From an uncultured Clostridia bacterium (GTDB lineage Bacteria; Bacillota; Clostridia; Christensenellales; Aristaeellaceae), in assembly GCA_934636425.1 (NCBI GenBank), contig CAKUAV010000081.1:1-13994 (forward strand): a stretch of 13,994 nucleotides of DNA. Direction: 5' to 3'. Shown here piece by piece: positions 1-5,992 of the stretch (the first letter of the stretch is position 1; every line of letters begins with the position of its first letter). The translations under genes were made by a program, and so were the position numbers. The notes beneath the pieces were generated by a model. The model had not been told where the DNA came from. It worked only from the letters and a program-made list of their open reading frames with translations, and ran no database searches.

Positions 1-658
1 ACGCCGTGCCGTAGATGCGCTGGAGCATCTTGTTCTTTTCATCGCCGCGCCAGTACGCGCCGGCGACCTGCGTCAGCTTGAACGCCTTCACCTTGCCGGT
101 GGAGGGCAGATGCGGGCCGGCGCACAGATCGGTGAAGTCGCCCTGCCTGTAGAACGAAATGACCGCGTCCTCGGGCAGATCGCGTATCAGCTCCACCTTG
201 TAGGGCTCGCCCTTCTCCTCCATGAACTTGATCGCTTCTTCGCGGGGCAGCTCAAAGCGCTCGAGCCGCTCGTTCTTCTTGACGATGTGGCTCATTTCCT
301 TTTCGATTTCCTTCAGGATCTCGGGCGTAAAGGGCTGATCGACGTCGAAATCATAGTAAAAGCCGTTGTCGATCGCAGGGCCTATGGCCAGCTTGGCCTC
401 GGGGATGATCTTCTTGACGGCCTGAGCCAGCACATGGCTGGCGGTGTGGCGCAGCACGCGCGCGCCGTCGGGATCGTCAAACGTGAGTATCTCCAGATCG
501 TGATCGCCGCTGATCGGCGTGACCAGAGAGATCACCTCGCCGTCCAGACGCGCGGCCAGCGCCGCCTTCTTCAGCTCCTGAGAAATTTCGCCCGCGACGT
601 CCAGCGCGTTCATGCCGTCGGCAAATTCGCGCTTTTCGCCCTTCAGATTGAGAATCAT
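1..658 (-). CDS. thrS: Threonine--tRNA ligase, 5' part of gene (219 N-terminal residues)
   Basis: ThrRS charges tRNA-Thr with threonine in the cytoplasm. The gene runs off the left edge, so only 219 residues are visible. They hold an N-terminal TGS domain (about 1-60) and the editing domain, which hydrolyses mischarged Ser-tRNA-Thr. Its zinc/editing motifs are intact: HTASH (H71, H75) and LCAGPH (C179, H183). The visible part ends in the conserved GAYWRGDEKNKMLQRIYGT stretch that leads into the catalytic core, which lies outside the window. The ATG at 658 was chosen because AGGAGG sits just upstream (around 668-673) and because the protein then starts exactly at the TGS domain. The gene is preceded by a T-box leader with a consensus promoter, so it is probably induced when uncharged tRNA-Thr accumulates. 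Identification is secure; activity of the unseen core is assumed. Confidence 0.97.
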   Translation of the reverse strand, partial: MILNLKGEKREFADGMNALDVAGEISQELKKAALAARLDGEVISLVTPISGDHDLEILTFDDPDGARVLRHTASHVLAQAVKKIIPEAKLAIGPAIDNGFYYDFDVDQPFTPEILKEIEKEMSHIVKKNERLERFELPREEAIKFMEEKGEPYKVELIRDLPEDAVISFYRQGDFTDLCAGPHLPSTGKVKAFKLTQVAGAYWRGDEKNKMLQRIYGTA

Positions 659-732
659 ATGTCGTTCCTCCTCATGTCGCTTTGCCGGATGCGGACGCCG
701 GTTCCGCATCGGCTTTTCGTTTTCCAAAATAG

Positions 733-957
733 CAAAAAGCCCGTCCCAACGCAGGGACGAGCTGTTAACCCGTGGTTCCACCCTTGCCGGCGAACCGCAC
801 TGCGATTCGCCCTCACGGCAGGCGATAACGAGCCAAACCGAACCCGGTCGAAAGCTGGTGCTCGCAGACTCCTGAACAAGCGCGCTTTCAGCCGGCGGCG
901 CGCTCTCTCTGTGGTCGGTATATCTGCGATTGGTCTTTGTCATTCCGGATTGAATTT
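733..957 (-). promoter_or_regulatory. T-box riboswitch controlling thrS
   Basis: Read on the minus strand, the leader contains the near-invariant T-box sequence AGGGTGGAACCACG (784 down to 771), directly followed by a terminator hairpin. In T-box RNAs this sequence forms an antiterminator that binds the free CCA end of uncharged tRNA. Further upstream are AGAGA-like and GGCTGAAAG elements typical of Stem I. A candidate threonine specifier codon, ACC, lies at 859-857 in a GAGCACCAGC context. The T-box and its terminator are seen directly. The specifier is my best guess, because I did not fold Stem I rigorously. Confidence 0.93.
734..762 (-). terminator. Regulated terminator of the thrS T-box
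   Basis: On the minus strand GCTCGTCCC and GGGACGGGC form a 9-bp stem with one G-U pair and a 6-nt loop, followed by TTTTT (738-734). It lies immediately downstream of the T-box sequence, the position of the terminator that competes with the antiterminator. Confidence 0.9.
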
Positions 958-963
958 ATCTGG

Positions 964-992
964 AGTATAGCGCCGCGCACCCCGTTTGTCAA
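964..992 (-). promoter_or_regulatory. Sigma-A-type promoter of the thrS leader
   Basis: On the minus strand there is a perfect TTGACA (-35, 992-987), a 17-nt spacer and TATACT (-10, 969-964). Transcription would start near 957, about 300 nt upstream of the thrS start codon, which leaves room for the full T-box leader. Confidence 0.88.
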
Positions 993-1002
993 GGGCTTTT
1001 GA

Positions 1003-1035
1003 CGCGTTTTTCGTCATTTTACATTACAAAACGCG
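1003..1035 (-). terminator. Weak terminator-like inverted repeat after the glycosyltransferase gene
   Basis: CGCGTTTT (1003-1010) and AAAACGCG (1028-1035) form a perfect 8-bp inverted repeat with a 17-nt loop, just downstream of the glycosyltransferase stop codon. There is no run of T after the stem on the minus strand. It may be a weak terminator or only a separator before the thrS promoter. Confidence 0.3.
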
Positions 1036-1039
1036 CGCC

Positions 1040-2326
1040 TTACCAGTCGCCCTCCCGCCGTCTGTCCTCGGCGATCCAGTCGCCGATCTCGCGCTCCACG
1101 ATGTCCGCGGCCAGCAGCGTGCCGTTTTCGTATTTCATGCGCTCGCCGATTTCGCTCACCGCGACGTTGAAGCGCGGCGTGTGCGTCAGCTCGATCAGCG
1201 CGTCGGCCAGCTTTTCGACGGTCAGATTCTCGCGCTTGATCGGCTTGGGGCCTATGCCCAGATCGTATATGCGCTGTCCCCAGAAGGGCTGATCGCCGCC
1301 GAAAGGCACAACCAGCGTGGGCTTGCAGGCCAATACGCCCGCCGCCGTCGTGCCCGCGCCGCCGTGATGCACCACGGCCGATACGCGGCTGAACAGCCAG
1401 TCGTGCGGTATGTAGTCGGCCACATAGACATTGGGATTGCTCAGCGCCGCGTCCAGCGCGCCGCCGCCCCAGCCGCGCCCGATGATGGCGCGCACGCCCG
1501 AGGCCGCGACCGCCTTGAGCACGATGTCCAGCGTCTGCCCCATGTCGCTGGACACCATGGAGCCGAAGCCGATGTACACCGGCTTTTCGCCCTCCTCGAG
1601 GAAGCGCACGAGCGAGGGCTCCGGCTCGTATTCGCACGGCTCGGGATCGGTCCAGAAGCCGGTCATGTGGATGTGCTCGTCCCATTCCGGGGCGCGCGGC
1701 ACCAGCAGCGGGCTGATGGCGTACAGTACGGGGATTTTGTGGCCGTTGATGTAGTAGTCCGGGCTCATCGAGATCTTCTTGGACTTCATGCCCTCCTCGC
1801 TGCGCCAGTCGGACAGATAATGCCATTCGAGCGTATTGATGAGCGCATAGCCCATCTTGTAGCTCACCTTGTTCCACGCCTTGCCCATCTTGAGCCCCGG
1901 CGCGGTGGTGATCGGGAACATATCGTTGTAGTCCATCAGGAAATAATGGGTCTGTATGCAGGGGATTTTGTGCTTTTCCGCGATGGAATAGACCACAGAG
2001 CCGAAGAACGTGCATATGATCGCCTCCGCGTCTCTGCAGCCCTTCTCCAGCGTGTGGAGGAACTGCGGCAGGTCGTCCAGCAGCGCGTTTTTGAACTTGG
2101 GCAGGAACGTAAAGCCGTTCGTGCCGGGCGTCATGACCGCCAGAAATATGTCCTTGACGCTGCCGGCCAGCGGCGCGAAATTCAGTCCGGCCTCCGTGAC
2201 CAGCTTTTCTGTCATGTCAAAGCAGACGATCGTCACCTCGTGCCCGCGCTTTTTGAGCTCCCTGCCCAGCAGCACATAGGGGCGCACATCGCCCGTCGAT
2301 CCGATAGCCACCATCGATATCCGCAT
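1040..2326 (-). CDS. UGT-type (GT1-like) glycosyltransferase
   Basis: A 428-residue GT-B fold enzyme expected to move a sugar from a nucleotide sugar onto a lipid or small hydrophobic acceptor. The N-terminal domain starts with a glycine-rich loop (MVAIGSTGDVRPYVLLGREL, about 5-24), a signature shared with sterol/flavonoid/macrolide glucosyltransferases. The C-terminal donor-binding domain carries the PSPG-like motif: HHGGAGTT at 320-327, and GGDQPFWGQR at 343-352, where D345 and Q346 sit at the usual donor-sugar contact positions. YIGFGSM (251-257) opens the second Rossmann half. No signal peptide or membrane segment is seen, so it is cytoplasmic. The start is supported by AAGGAG about 9 nt upstream. 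Acceptor and donor cannot be told from sequence; a glycolipid or an antibiotic/xenobiotic acceptor are both possible. It is transcribed alone, with an unusually long structured leader. Confidence 0.88.
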   Translation of the reverse strand: MRISMVAIGSTGDVRPYVLLGRELKKRGHEVTIVCFDMTEKLVTEAGLNFAPLAGSVKDIFLAVMTPGTNGFTFLPKFKNALLDDLPQFLHTLEKGCRDAEAIICTFFGSVVYSIAEKHKIPCIQTHYFLMDYNDMFPITTAPGLKMGKAWNKVSYKMGYALINTLEWHYLSDWRSEEGMKSKKISMSPDYYINGHKIPVLYAISPLLVPRAPEWDEHIHMTGFWTDPEPCEYEPEPSLVRFLEEGEKPVYIGFGSMVSSDMGQTLDIVLKAVAASGVRAIIGRGWGGGALDAALSNPNVYVADYIPHDWLFSRVSAVVHHGGAGTTAAGVLACKPTLVVPFGGDQPFWGQRIYDLGIGPKPIKRENLTVEKLADALIELTHTPRFNVAVSEIGERMKYENGTLLAADIVEREIGDWIAEDRRREGDW

Positions 2327-2617
2327 AGCATATCTCCTTGAAATTGAGTGTTTTGTGCAATTTTAAGAGCAACGGCTTCGTCCGGCTTGTCAAAACCTTT
2401 TTTTGACAAGCTGATGGACGGAGGAGCAAACTTCCCGCCATCCCCCATCAGTTTTGCTGAAATCTCTCAGCGGGCGCAAAACTGCAGGAAAACGATTTCA
2501 GCGCCGCGGCAATCGCCCCGCACCCGCCGCCGGGTATGATGGGAAGCTGGAGAACGATCCGGCCTTCCCGCGCTCTCCAAGTTTTTTTCGACAGCCTGAG
2601 CGACGGCTTCGCTCTCT
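2327..2617 (-). promoter_or_regulatory. Long structured 5' leader of the glycosyltransferase gene
   Basis: No convincing gene lies here. Read from a strong minus-strand promoter, the stretch forms a chain of inverted repeats: GAGCGA/TCGCTC (2599-2615), GGGAAG/CTTCCC (about 2540-2569), ACCCG/CGGGT (about 2522-2535), CAGTTTTGC/GCAAAACTG (2449-2484) with an inner GCTGA/TCAGC, CTGATGG/CCATCAG (2411-2451), and a perfect 10-bp repeat at 2386-2410. The second-last and third-last overlap at CAG (2449-2451), so they are mutually exclusive folds. I recognise no known riboswitch consensus. A cis-acting RNA is an inference from position and structure. Confidence 0.45.
2385..2411. repeat. Perfect inverted repeat, possible operator
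   Basis: CTTGTCAAAA (2386-2395) and TTTTGACAAG (2401-2410) are perfect complements around a 5-bp centre, extended by a G-C pair to 2385/2411. The repeat lies about 60-85 bp upstream of the glycosyltransferase start. It could be a protein-binding palindrome or an RNA hairpin. It has no T-tract on either side that would make it a standard terminator. Confidence 0.6.
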
Positions 2618-2624
2618 CATTTTC

Positions 2625-2654
2625 AGTATATACCTTTCTGTATACTTTTGTCAA
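2625..2654 (-). promoter_or_regulatory. Promoter of the glycosyltransferase leader
   Basis: On the minus strand TTGACA (2654-2649), an 18-nt spacer and TATACT (2630-2625). The start site would be near 2617, about 290 nt upstream of the start codon. Confidence 0.7.
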
Positions 2655-2705
2655 TCTTTGTCGCTCTGTCACAGAAAAGCTTCATCTATTTCCAATAAAT
2701 GAGCG

Positions 2706-2734
2706 GAATCGGCCGCCGGCGCATAGGATACAAT
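2706..2734 (+). promoter_or_regulatory. Probable promoter of the 47-residue small protein
   Basis: TACAAT (2729-2734) is a good -10 box about 23 nt ahead of the start codon. The expected -35 position (2706-2711, GAATCG) does not match the consensus, so the promoter is weak or needs an activator. Confidence 0.4.
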
Positions 2735-2756
2735 AGCTCTCCGGGAGGTGAATGTC

Positions 2757-2900
2757 GTGAAAAGAAAGAAAATCCCCTTCGTTGAAATCGAAACCGCCGT
2801 TTCAGCCACCGGACAGACCGGCCTCATCCCCGTGTTGCCCGAAAGCGACGATGAAGCCGAATCCTACGAGGCGCTCTTTCCCATTCCCCGGCAGAAATAA
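2757..2900 (+). CDS. Small acidic protein of unknown function (47 aa)
   Basis: A 47-codon ORF starting with GTG, 7 nt after a strong GGAGGTG ribosome binding site. The nearby ATG at 2752 is followed by a stop after one codon, so GTG is the likely start. The product begins with a basic tip (MKRKKIPF), continues with a small-residue stretch (about 9-27) and ends with an acidic run (ESDDEAESYEAL, 29-40) and a PIPRQK tail. There is no membrane segment, signal peptide or cysteine. It has its own -10 box and an excellent terminator 10 nt after the stop, so it is an independent short transcription unit. I do not recognise the family. The gene call rests on the RBS, the codon pattern and the terminator placement. 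Confidence 0.65.
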   Translation: MKRKKIPFVEIETAVSATGQTGLIPVLPESDDEAESYEALFPIPRQK

Positions 2901-2909
2901 CCCTCCTTT

Positions 2910-2940
2910 CCCGCTCAGAGCATTCTGGGCGGGCTTTTTT
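2910..2940 (+). terminator. Rho-independent terminator of the 47-aa gene
   Basis: CCCGCTCAG (2910-2918), a 6-nt loop and CTGGGCGGG (2925-2933) form a 9-bp stem with one G-U pair. It is followed by C and six T (2935-2940). Confidence 0.93.
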
Positions 2941-2973
2941 GTCGCCGGATTGTGATAAATGTTTCCATTTAAC

Positions 2974-3002
2974 TTGATTTTGCAACAGTTTCGTAATATA
3001 AT
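2974..3002 (+). promoter_or_regulatory. Promoter of the NlpC/P60 hydrolase gene
   Basis: TTGATT (2974-2979), a 17-nt spacer and a perfect TATAAT (2997-3002), placed just upstream of the GGAGGTGA ribosome binding site and the ATG at 3028. The alarmone synthetase operon uses the same two hexamers and spacing. Confidence 0.85.
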
Positions 3003-3027
3003 AGGACGGTACATATGGAGGTGAAGC

Positions 3028-5547
3028 ATGGTGCATTTCCAAAGCTCAAAGACGCGGCTCTCTTTTCGCGCCGCCGCGCTGACGCTGGCGCTGGCCGTCA
3101 TGGCGCCCGCTCCCGGCGCGCTGGCCGCAACGGCCGTCTATACCGTCACGGCGCAGAAGGTCAATGTCCGCGCGCAGCCCGATACCGACGCGGACATACT
3201 CGCCGTCGTGCGCAAGGGCTCCGATCTGACGCTCATATCGTCCGATGAGGACGGCTGGCTGAAGGTCAGCACGGGCGGAAAGGTGGGCTATGTGTCTGCG
3301 GAATACGCCGCGCTTTCCGATATTATAAGCGGCGGCGGCACGCTGACGGCCGTCGTCGATACGAAAAAGCTCTATCTGCGCGCCGCGCCCTCATCGTCGG
3401 GCGATTCGCTCGCGCTGCTCGAGCGGGGCGCCGTGCTGACGGTCACATCCCGCAACGGGGACTGGCTGGCCGTCACATACAACGGGCAGTCGGGCTATAT
3501 CGCCGCGGAGTATGTCCGCCTAAACGGCGACGGCTCTTCTCAGCCGTCCGCGCCCGCCGTCACGAGCGTGCCCACCGCCGCGCCCGACACTGCCGTCACA
3601 GCCACGCTGCTCAAAAAGGGCGATCGCGGCGAGCAGGTCAAATCGCTTCAGCAGAAGCTGATTGATCTGGGCTATCTGAGCGGCAGCGCCGACGGCATAT
3701 TCGGCGAAAGCACGAAAAAGGCGGTCATGGCGTTCCAGTCGGCGAAGGGGCTGACGGCCGACGGTCAGGCCGGCTCTGCCACGCTGGCGGCGCTGGGCGG
3801 CGGCGGCACAATCGCGCCAACCGCCGCGCCCGACACCGCCGTCACGGCCACGCTGCTCAAAAAGGGCGATCGCGGCGAGCAGGTCAAATCGCTTCAGCAG
3901 AAGCTCATTTTGCTGGGCTATCTGAGCGGCAGCGCCGACGGCATATTCGGCGAAAGCACGAAAAAGGCGGTCATGGCGTTTCAGTCGGCGAAGGGGCTGA
4001 AGGCCGACGGACAGGCGGGTTCTTCCACGCTGGCGGCGCTGGGCAGCGGCGGCACAATCGCGCCCGCCGTCACGAGCGCGCCCACCGCCGCGCCCGATGC
4101 CGCCGTCACAGCCACGCTGCTCAAGAAGGGCGATCGCGGCGAGCAGGTCAAGACGCTTCAGCAGAACCTCATTTTGCTGGGCTATCTGACCGGCGAAGCG
4201 GACGGCCAGTTCGGACCGGCGACAAAGGCGGCCGTCACGGCATTTCAGGCGGCGTCCGGCCTGCGCGCCGACGGACAGGCGGGTGAAAAGACGCTCGACG
4301 CCATCGCCAGCGCGGTCAGGGCGGTTTCCAGCGCGGGCACGCTCAGAAAGGGCAGCCGCGGCGACGCGGTCAGGGCGCTCCAGCAGAAGCTGATTGCGCT
4401 GGGATATCTGAGCGGCTCGGCGGACGGCATATTCGGCGACTCCACGACGCGCGCCGTCATGGCCTTCCAGACGGCGCAGTCGCTGAGCGCCGACGGCGCA
4501 GCGGGCAGCGCGACAATCGCGGCGCTGAACAGAGCCTATCAGGGCGGCGCGACCGGCGGCGGCACTGTGACGGCCCCAGCGGATATTTCGAAGGATCAGA
4601 TCACAATACTGCCCGGCGAACAGCCCTCCTCCTATCCGACGATCAAATACGGCGCTGAGGGCGACGCGGTCGAGCGGCTGCAGACCCGCCTGAAGGAGCT
4701 GGGCTATTTCGACGGCACTGTGGGCGGCAACTTCGGCACGATCACCCGCTCTGCGGTCATGGCGTTCCAGGCCGCGGCCAGTCTGACCGCCGACGGCATC
4801 GTGGGCAGCGACACATGGGCGGCGCTCTATGCCTCGAACGCGCCCTCCGCCCCCTCCACCATGCTGAAGCCGGGCGACAAAAACGACGCTGTCAAGGCCA
4901 TGCAGGCGCGCCTCGTCCAGCTGGGCTATCTGACCGGCAGCGCGGACGGCGACTTTGGCGACAACACGCGCGCGGCGCTGCGTGCGTTCCAGACGGCGGC
5001 CAATCTGACGGCCGACGGCGTCGCGGGGCCGCAGACGCTCTCTGCGCTCTATGCCTCGAACGCCCCCGCAGCCGGCGCGGCCCCCTCCAATCCGGGCGCG
5101 ACGGTCGCTCCGTCCAATCCGGGCTCGAACAGCGGAATCAGGGACACCGATTTCGAGACGGGCGCAAAGATCGTGGCGCTGGCGAAGCAGTATCTGGGCT
5201 GCAAATACGTCTATGCGCGCGAAAACCCGCCGTATTTCGACTGTTCCGGCCTGACGCAGTATGTCTACAAGCAGTTCGGCTACAGCCTCAAGCGCACGGC
5301 CTATCTGCAGGGCTATGACGACGCCTGGCCGAAGATCCGATCGATCAGCGATCTGCAGGTGGGCGATCTGATCTACTTCAACACCAACGAGACAGACGCC
5401 GATCTGAGCGACCACGCCGGCATATACATCGGCGACGGCAACTTCATCCACGCCAGCAGCTCGGCGGGCAAGGTGGTCATCAACTCCCTGAACAGCGGCT
5501 ATTACCGCGAGCACTTCAGCTGGGGACGGCGCGTCCTCAATCAATAG
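3028..5547 (+). CDS. Secreted peptidoglycan hydrolase: 2 SH3b, 6 PG-binding repeats, NlpC/P60
   Basis: An 839-residue exported cell-wall enzyme. A Sec signal peptide (1-33, cleavage after ALA) is followed by two bacterial SH3 domains (about 35-97 and 104-167). Six PG_binding_1 repeats follow, starting at about 192, 274, 362, 437, 536 and 611, each with the LQQ-L--LGYL-G-ADG-FG---A--AFQ pattern. After a Pro/Asn/Ser linker the C-terminal NlpC/P60 domain (about 703-839) carries the expected Cys-His-His triad: C739 in DCSG, H796 in DHAG and H808 in HASS. NlpC/P60 enzymes usually cleave gamma-D-Glu-diamino acid bonds in stem peptides. The domain order suggests wall targeting by the repeats and hydrolysis by the C-terminus, for growth, daughter-cell separation or sporulation; which one is unknown. 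The start is fixed by GGAGGTGA 3 nt upstream and by the signal peptide. Repeats 1-3 are nearly identical in DNA, which suggests recent expansion. Confidence 0.95.
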   Translation: MVHFQSSKTRLSFRAAALTLALAVMAPAPGALAATAVYTVTAQKVNVRAQPDTDADILAVVRKGSDLTLISSDEDGWLKVSTGGKVGYVSAEYAALSDIISGGGTLTAVVDTKKLYLRAAPSSSGDSLALLERGAVLTVTSRNGDWLAVTYNGQSGYIAAEYVRLNGDGSSQPSAPAVTSVPTAAPDTAVTATLLKKGDRGEQVKSLQQKLIDLGYLSGSADGIFGESTKKAVMAFQSAKGLTADGQAGSATLAALGGGGTIAPTAAPDTAVTATLLKKGDRGEQVKSLQQKLILLGYLSGSADGIFGESTKKAVMAFQSAKGLKADGQAGSSTLAALGSGGTIAPAVTSAPTAAPDAAVTATLLKKGDRGEQVKTLQQNLILLGYLTGEADGQFGPATKAAVTAFQAASGLRADGQAGEKTLDAIASAVRAVSSAGTLRKGSRGDAVRALQQKLIALGYLSGSADGIFGDSTTRAVMAFQTAQSLSADGAAGSATIAALNRAYQGGATGGGTVTAPADISKDQITILPGEQPSSYPTIKYGAEGDAVERLQTRLKELGYFDGTVGGNFGTITRSAVMAFQAAASLTADGIVGSDTWAALYASNAPSAPSTMLKPGDKNDAVKAMQARLVQLGYLTGSADGDFGDNTRAALRAFQTAANLTADGVAGPQTLSALYASNAPAAGAAPSNPGATVAPSNPGSNSGIRDTDFETGAKIVALAKQYLGCKYVYARENPPYFDCSGLTQYVYKQFGYSLKRTAYLQGYDDAWPKIRSISDLQVGDLIYFNTNETDADLSDHAGIYIGDGNFIHASSSAGKVVINSLNSGYYREHFSWGRRVLNQ
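3601..4311 (+). repeat. Near-identical tandem PG-binding coding repeats (copies 1-3)
   Basis: Three in-frame copies of about 200 bp begin at 3601, 3847 and 4111, separated by short Ala/Pro/Thr linkers. Long blocks are identical between copies 1 and 2 (the GDRGEQVKSLQQ and SADGIFGESTKKAV codons). Copy 3 keeps the first half but diverges after GYLTGEADG. The starts are 246 and 264 bp apart, both multiples of three, so recombination would add or drop domains without a frameshift. Confidence 0.85.
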
Positions 5548-5609
5548 CTCCCGCATCCCCTGCCGGCGCGGCGCGTCTTCGGGATATTGCGGCGGCGCAA
5601 TCGATACAG

Positions 5610-5648
5610 CCTGAGCGGGAACAGCAAACCCCCGCTCGGGCTTTTTTT
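5610..5648 (+). terminator. Terminator of the NlpC/P60 gene
   Basis: CCTGAGCGGG (5610-5619) and CCCGCTCGGG (5631-5640) form a 10-bp stem with one G-U pair and an 11-nt loop, followed by C and seven T. Confidence 0.93.
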
Positions 5649-5704
5649 CTGTCCGCAGCGAGCGGCTCGCCGCCTGAAGAAAAAAATTTTATACCAGCGG
5701 TTGA

Positions 5705-5733
5705 ATGACAAAACGCATTTCTTGTGCTATACT
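5705..5733 (+). promoter_or_regulatory. Strong promoter upstream of the rtcB leader RNA
   Basis: ATGACA (5705-5710), a 17-nt spacer and an extended -10, TGC-TATACT (5725-5733). An A/T-rich tract (AAAAAAATTTTATA, about 5683-5696) lies just upstream of the -35 box, where an UP element would sit. The start site would be near 5740. Confidence 0.78.
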
Positions 5734-5767
5734 GTAGCCATGATCTGAAAGAAAGGAGTTTTTCGAG

Positions 5768-5899
5768 ATGTTCGCTGCTTCCACAATGTCGAAACTGCAT
5801 CAAGATATGGATCTGATACTGCTCGAACGGCAGTATCAGGTTTTGTCGTGCCTGCATTCGACGAAGATGGAAGCGCTCTGCCCTCGAAGGCTCCGCTAG
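5768..5899 (+). CDS. Possible 43-residue leader or small ORF inside the rtcB-upstream hairpin
   Basis: ATG at 5768 follows AAAGGAG at a plausible distance (9 nt) and opens a 43-codon frame that ends at TAG 5897. The product has a hydrophobic/Leu-rich middle (MDLILLERQYQVLSCL, about 14-29) and an Arg-rich end (PRRLR). Third codon positions are clearly less GC-rich than in the neighbouring genes, and the whole frame sits within the long hairpin described at 5740-5960. It may therefore be a leader peptide, a young gene or a chance ORF in a structured RNA. The SD and the first codons flank the outermost helix, so folding would affect translation. I recognise no family. Confidence 0.35.
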   Translation: MFAASTMSKLHQDMDLILLERQYQVLSCLHSTKMEALCPRRLR

Positions 5900-5925
5900 T
5901 ACGGCGTCTGCGCGTCTGCGCTCCG

Positions 5926-5959
5926 CTCCACCCGTCAGTGTATGGCGGGTGGAGTTTTT
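5926..5959 (+). terminator. Strong terminator between the leader RNA and rtcB
   Basis: CTCCACCCG (5926-5934) and CGGGTGGAG (5946-5954) are perfect 9-bp arms with an 11-nt loop, followed by TTTTT. It ends 33 nt upstream of the rtcB start codon, so rtcB lies downstream of a terminator unless it has its own weak promoter. Confidence 0.93.
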
Positions 5960-5992
5960 ATATTCATTTATATTATTCTTGTGAGGTGCAAT

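Larger units (their letters stand above)
5740..5960 (+). ncRNA. Predicted structured RNA upstream of rtcB (long nested hairpin plus terminator)
   Basis: A transcript of about 220 nt is bounded by a strong promoter and a perfect terminator. Its core (5762-5888) is a rod-like hairpin built from nested, perfectly paired segments: 5762-5767 with 5883-5888 (TTCGAG/CTCGAA), 5777-5783 with 5868-5874 (GCTTCCA/TGGAAGC), 5788-5793 with 5857-5862 (GTCGAA/TTCGAC), 5796-5799 with 5853-5856 (TGCA), and 5813-5822 with 5830-5839 (CTGATACTGC/GCAGTATCAG) around the 7-nt loop TCGAACG. That is 33 Watson-Crick pairs in order. I know no RNA family that matches. It overlaps a 43-codon ORF, so it could be a leader, an attenuator or a free small RNA. 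Its function is inference. Confidence 0.6.

Noticed and set aside
986..2341. 451-codon open frame on the plus strand opposite the glycosyltransferase gene
   Set aside because: It is antisense to a clear enzyme gene. Its translation is rich in Arg/His/Ala with no domain, which is typical of GC-rich shadow frames.
3520..5556. 678-codon open frame on the minus strand opposite the NlpC/P60 gene
   Set aside because: Shadow of the repeated PG-binding codons. Its repeats mirror the sense-strand repeats, and there is no RBS or recognisable fold.
5813..5839. tRNA-like T-arm in the hairpin loop (TCGAACG)
   Set aside because: The 7-nt loop is reminiscent of a T-loop, but the bases are out of register with TTCRANY and the 10-bp stem is too long. 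No acceptor or anticodon arms are seen.
5942..5992. Upstream start for rtcB (17 extra residues)
   Set aside because: The start lies inside the terminator loop/stem, has no RBS, and the extra residues are not part of the RtcB fold. The ATG at 5993 has GAGGTG in front.
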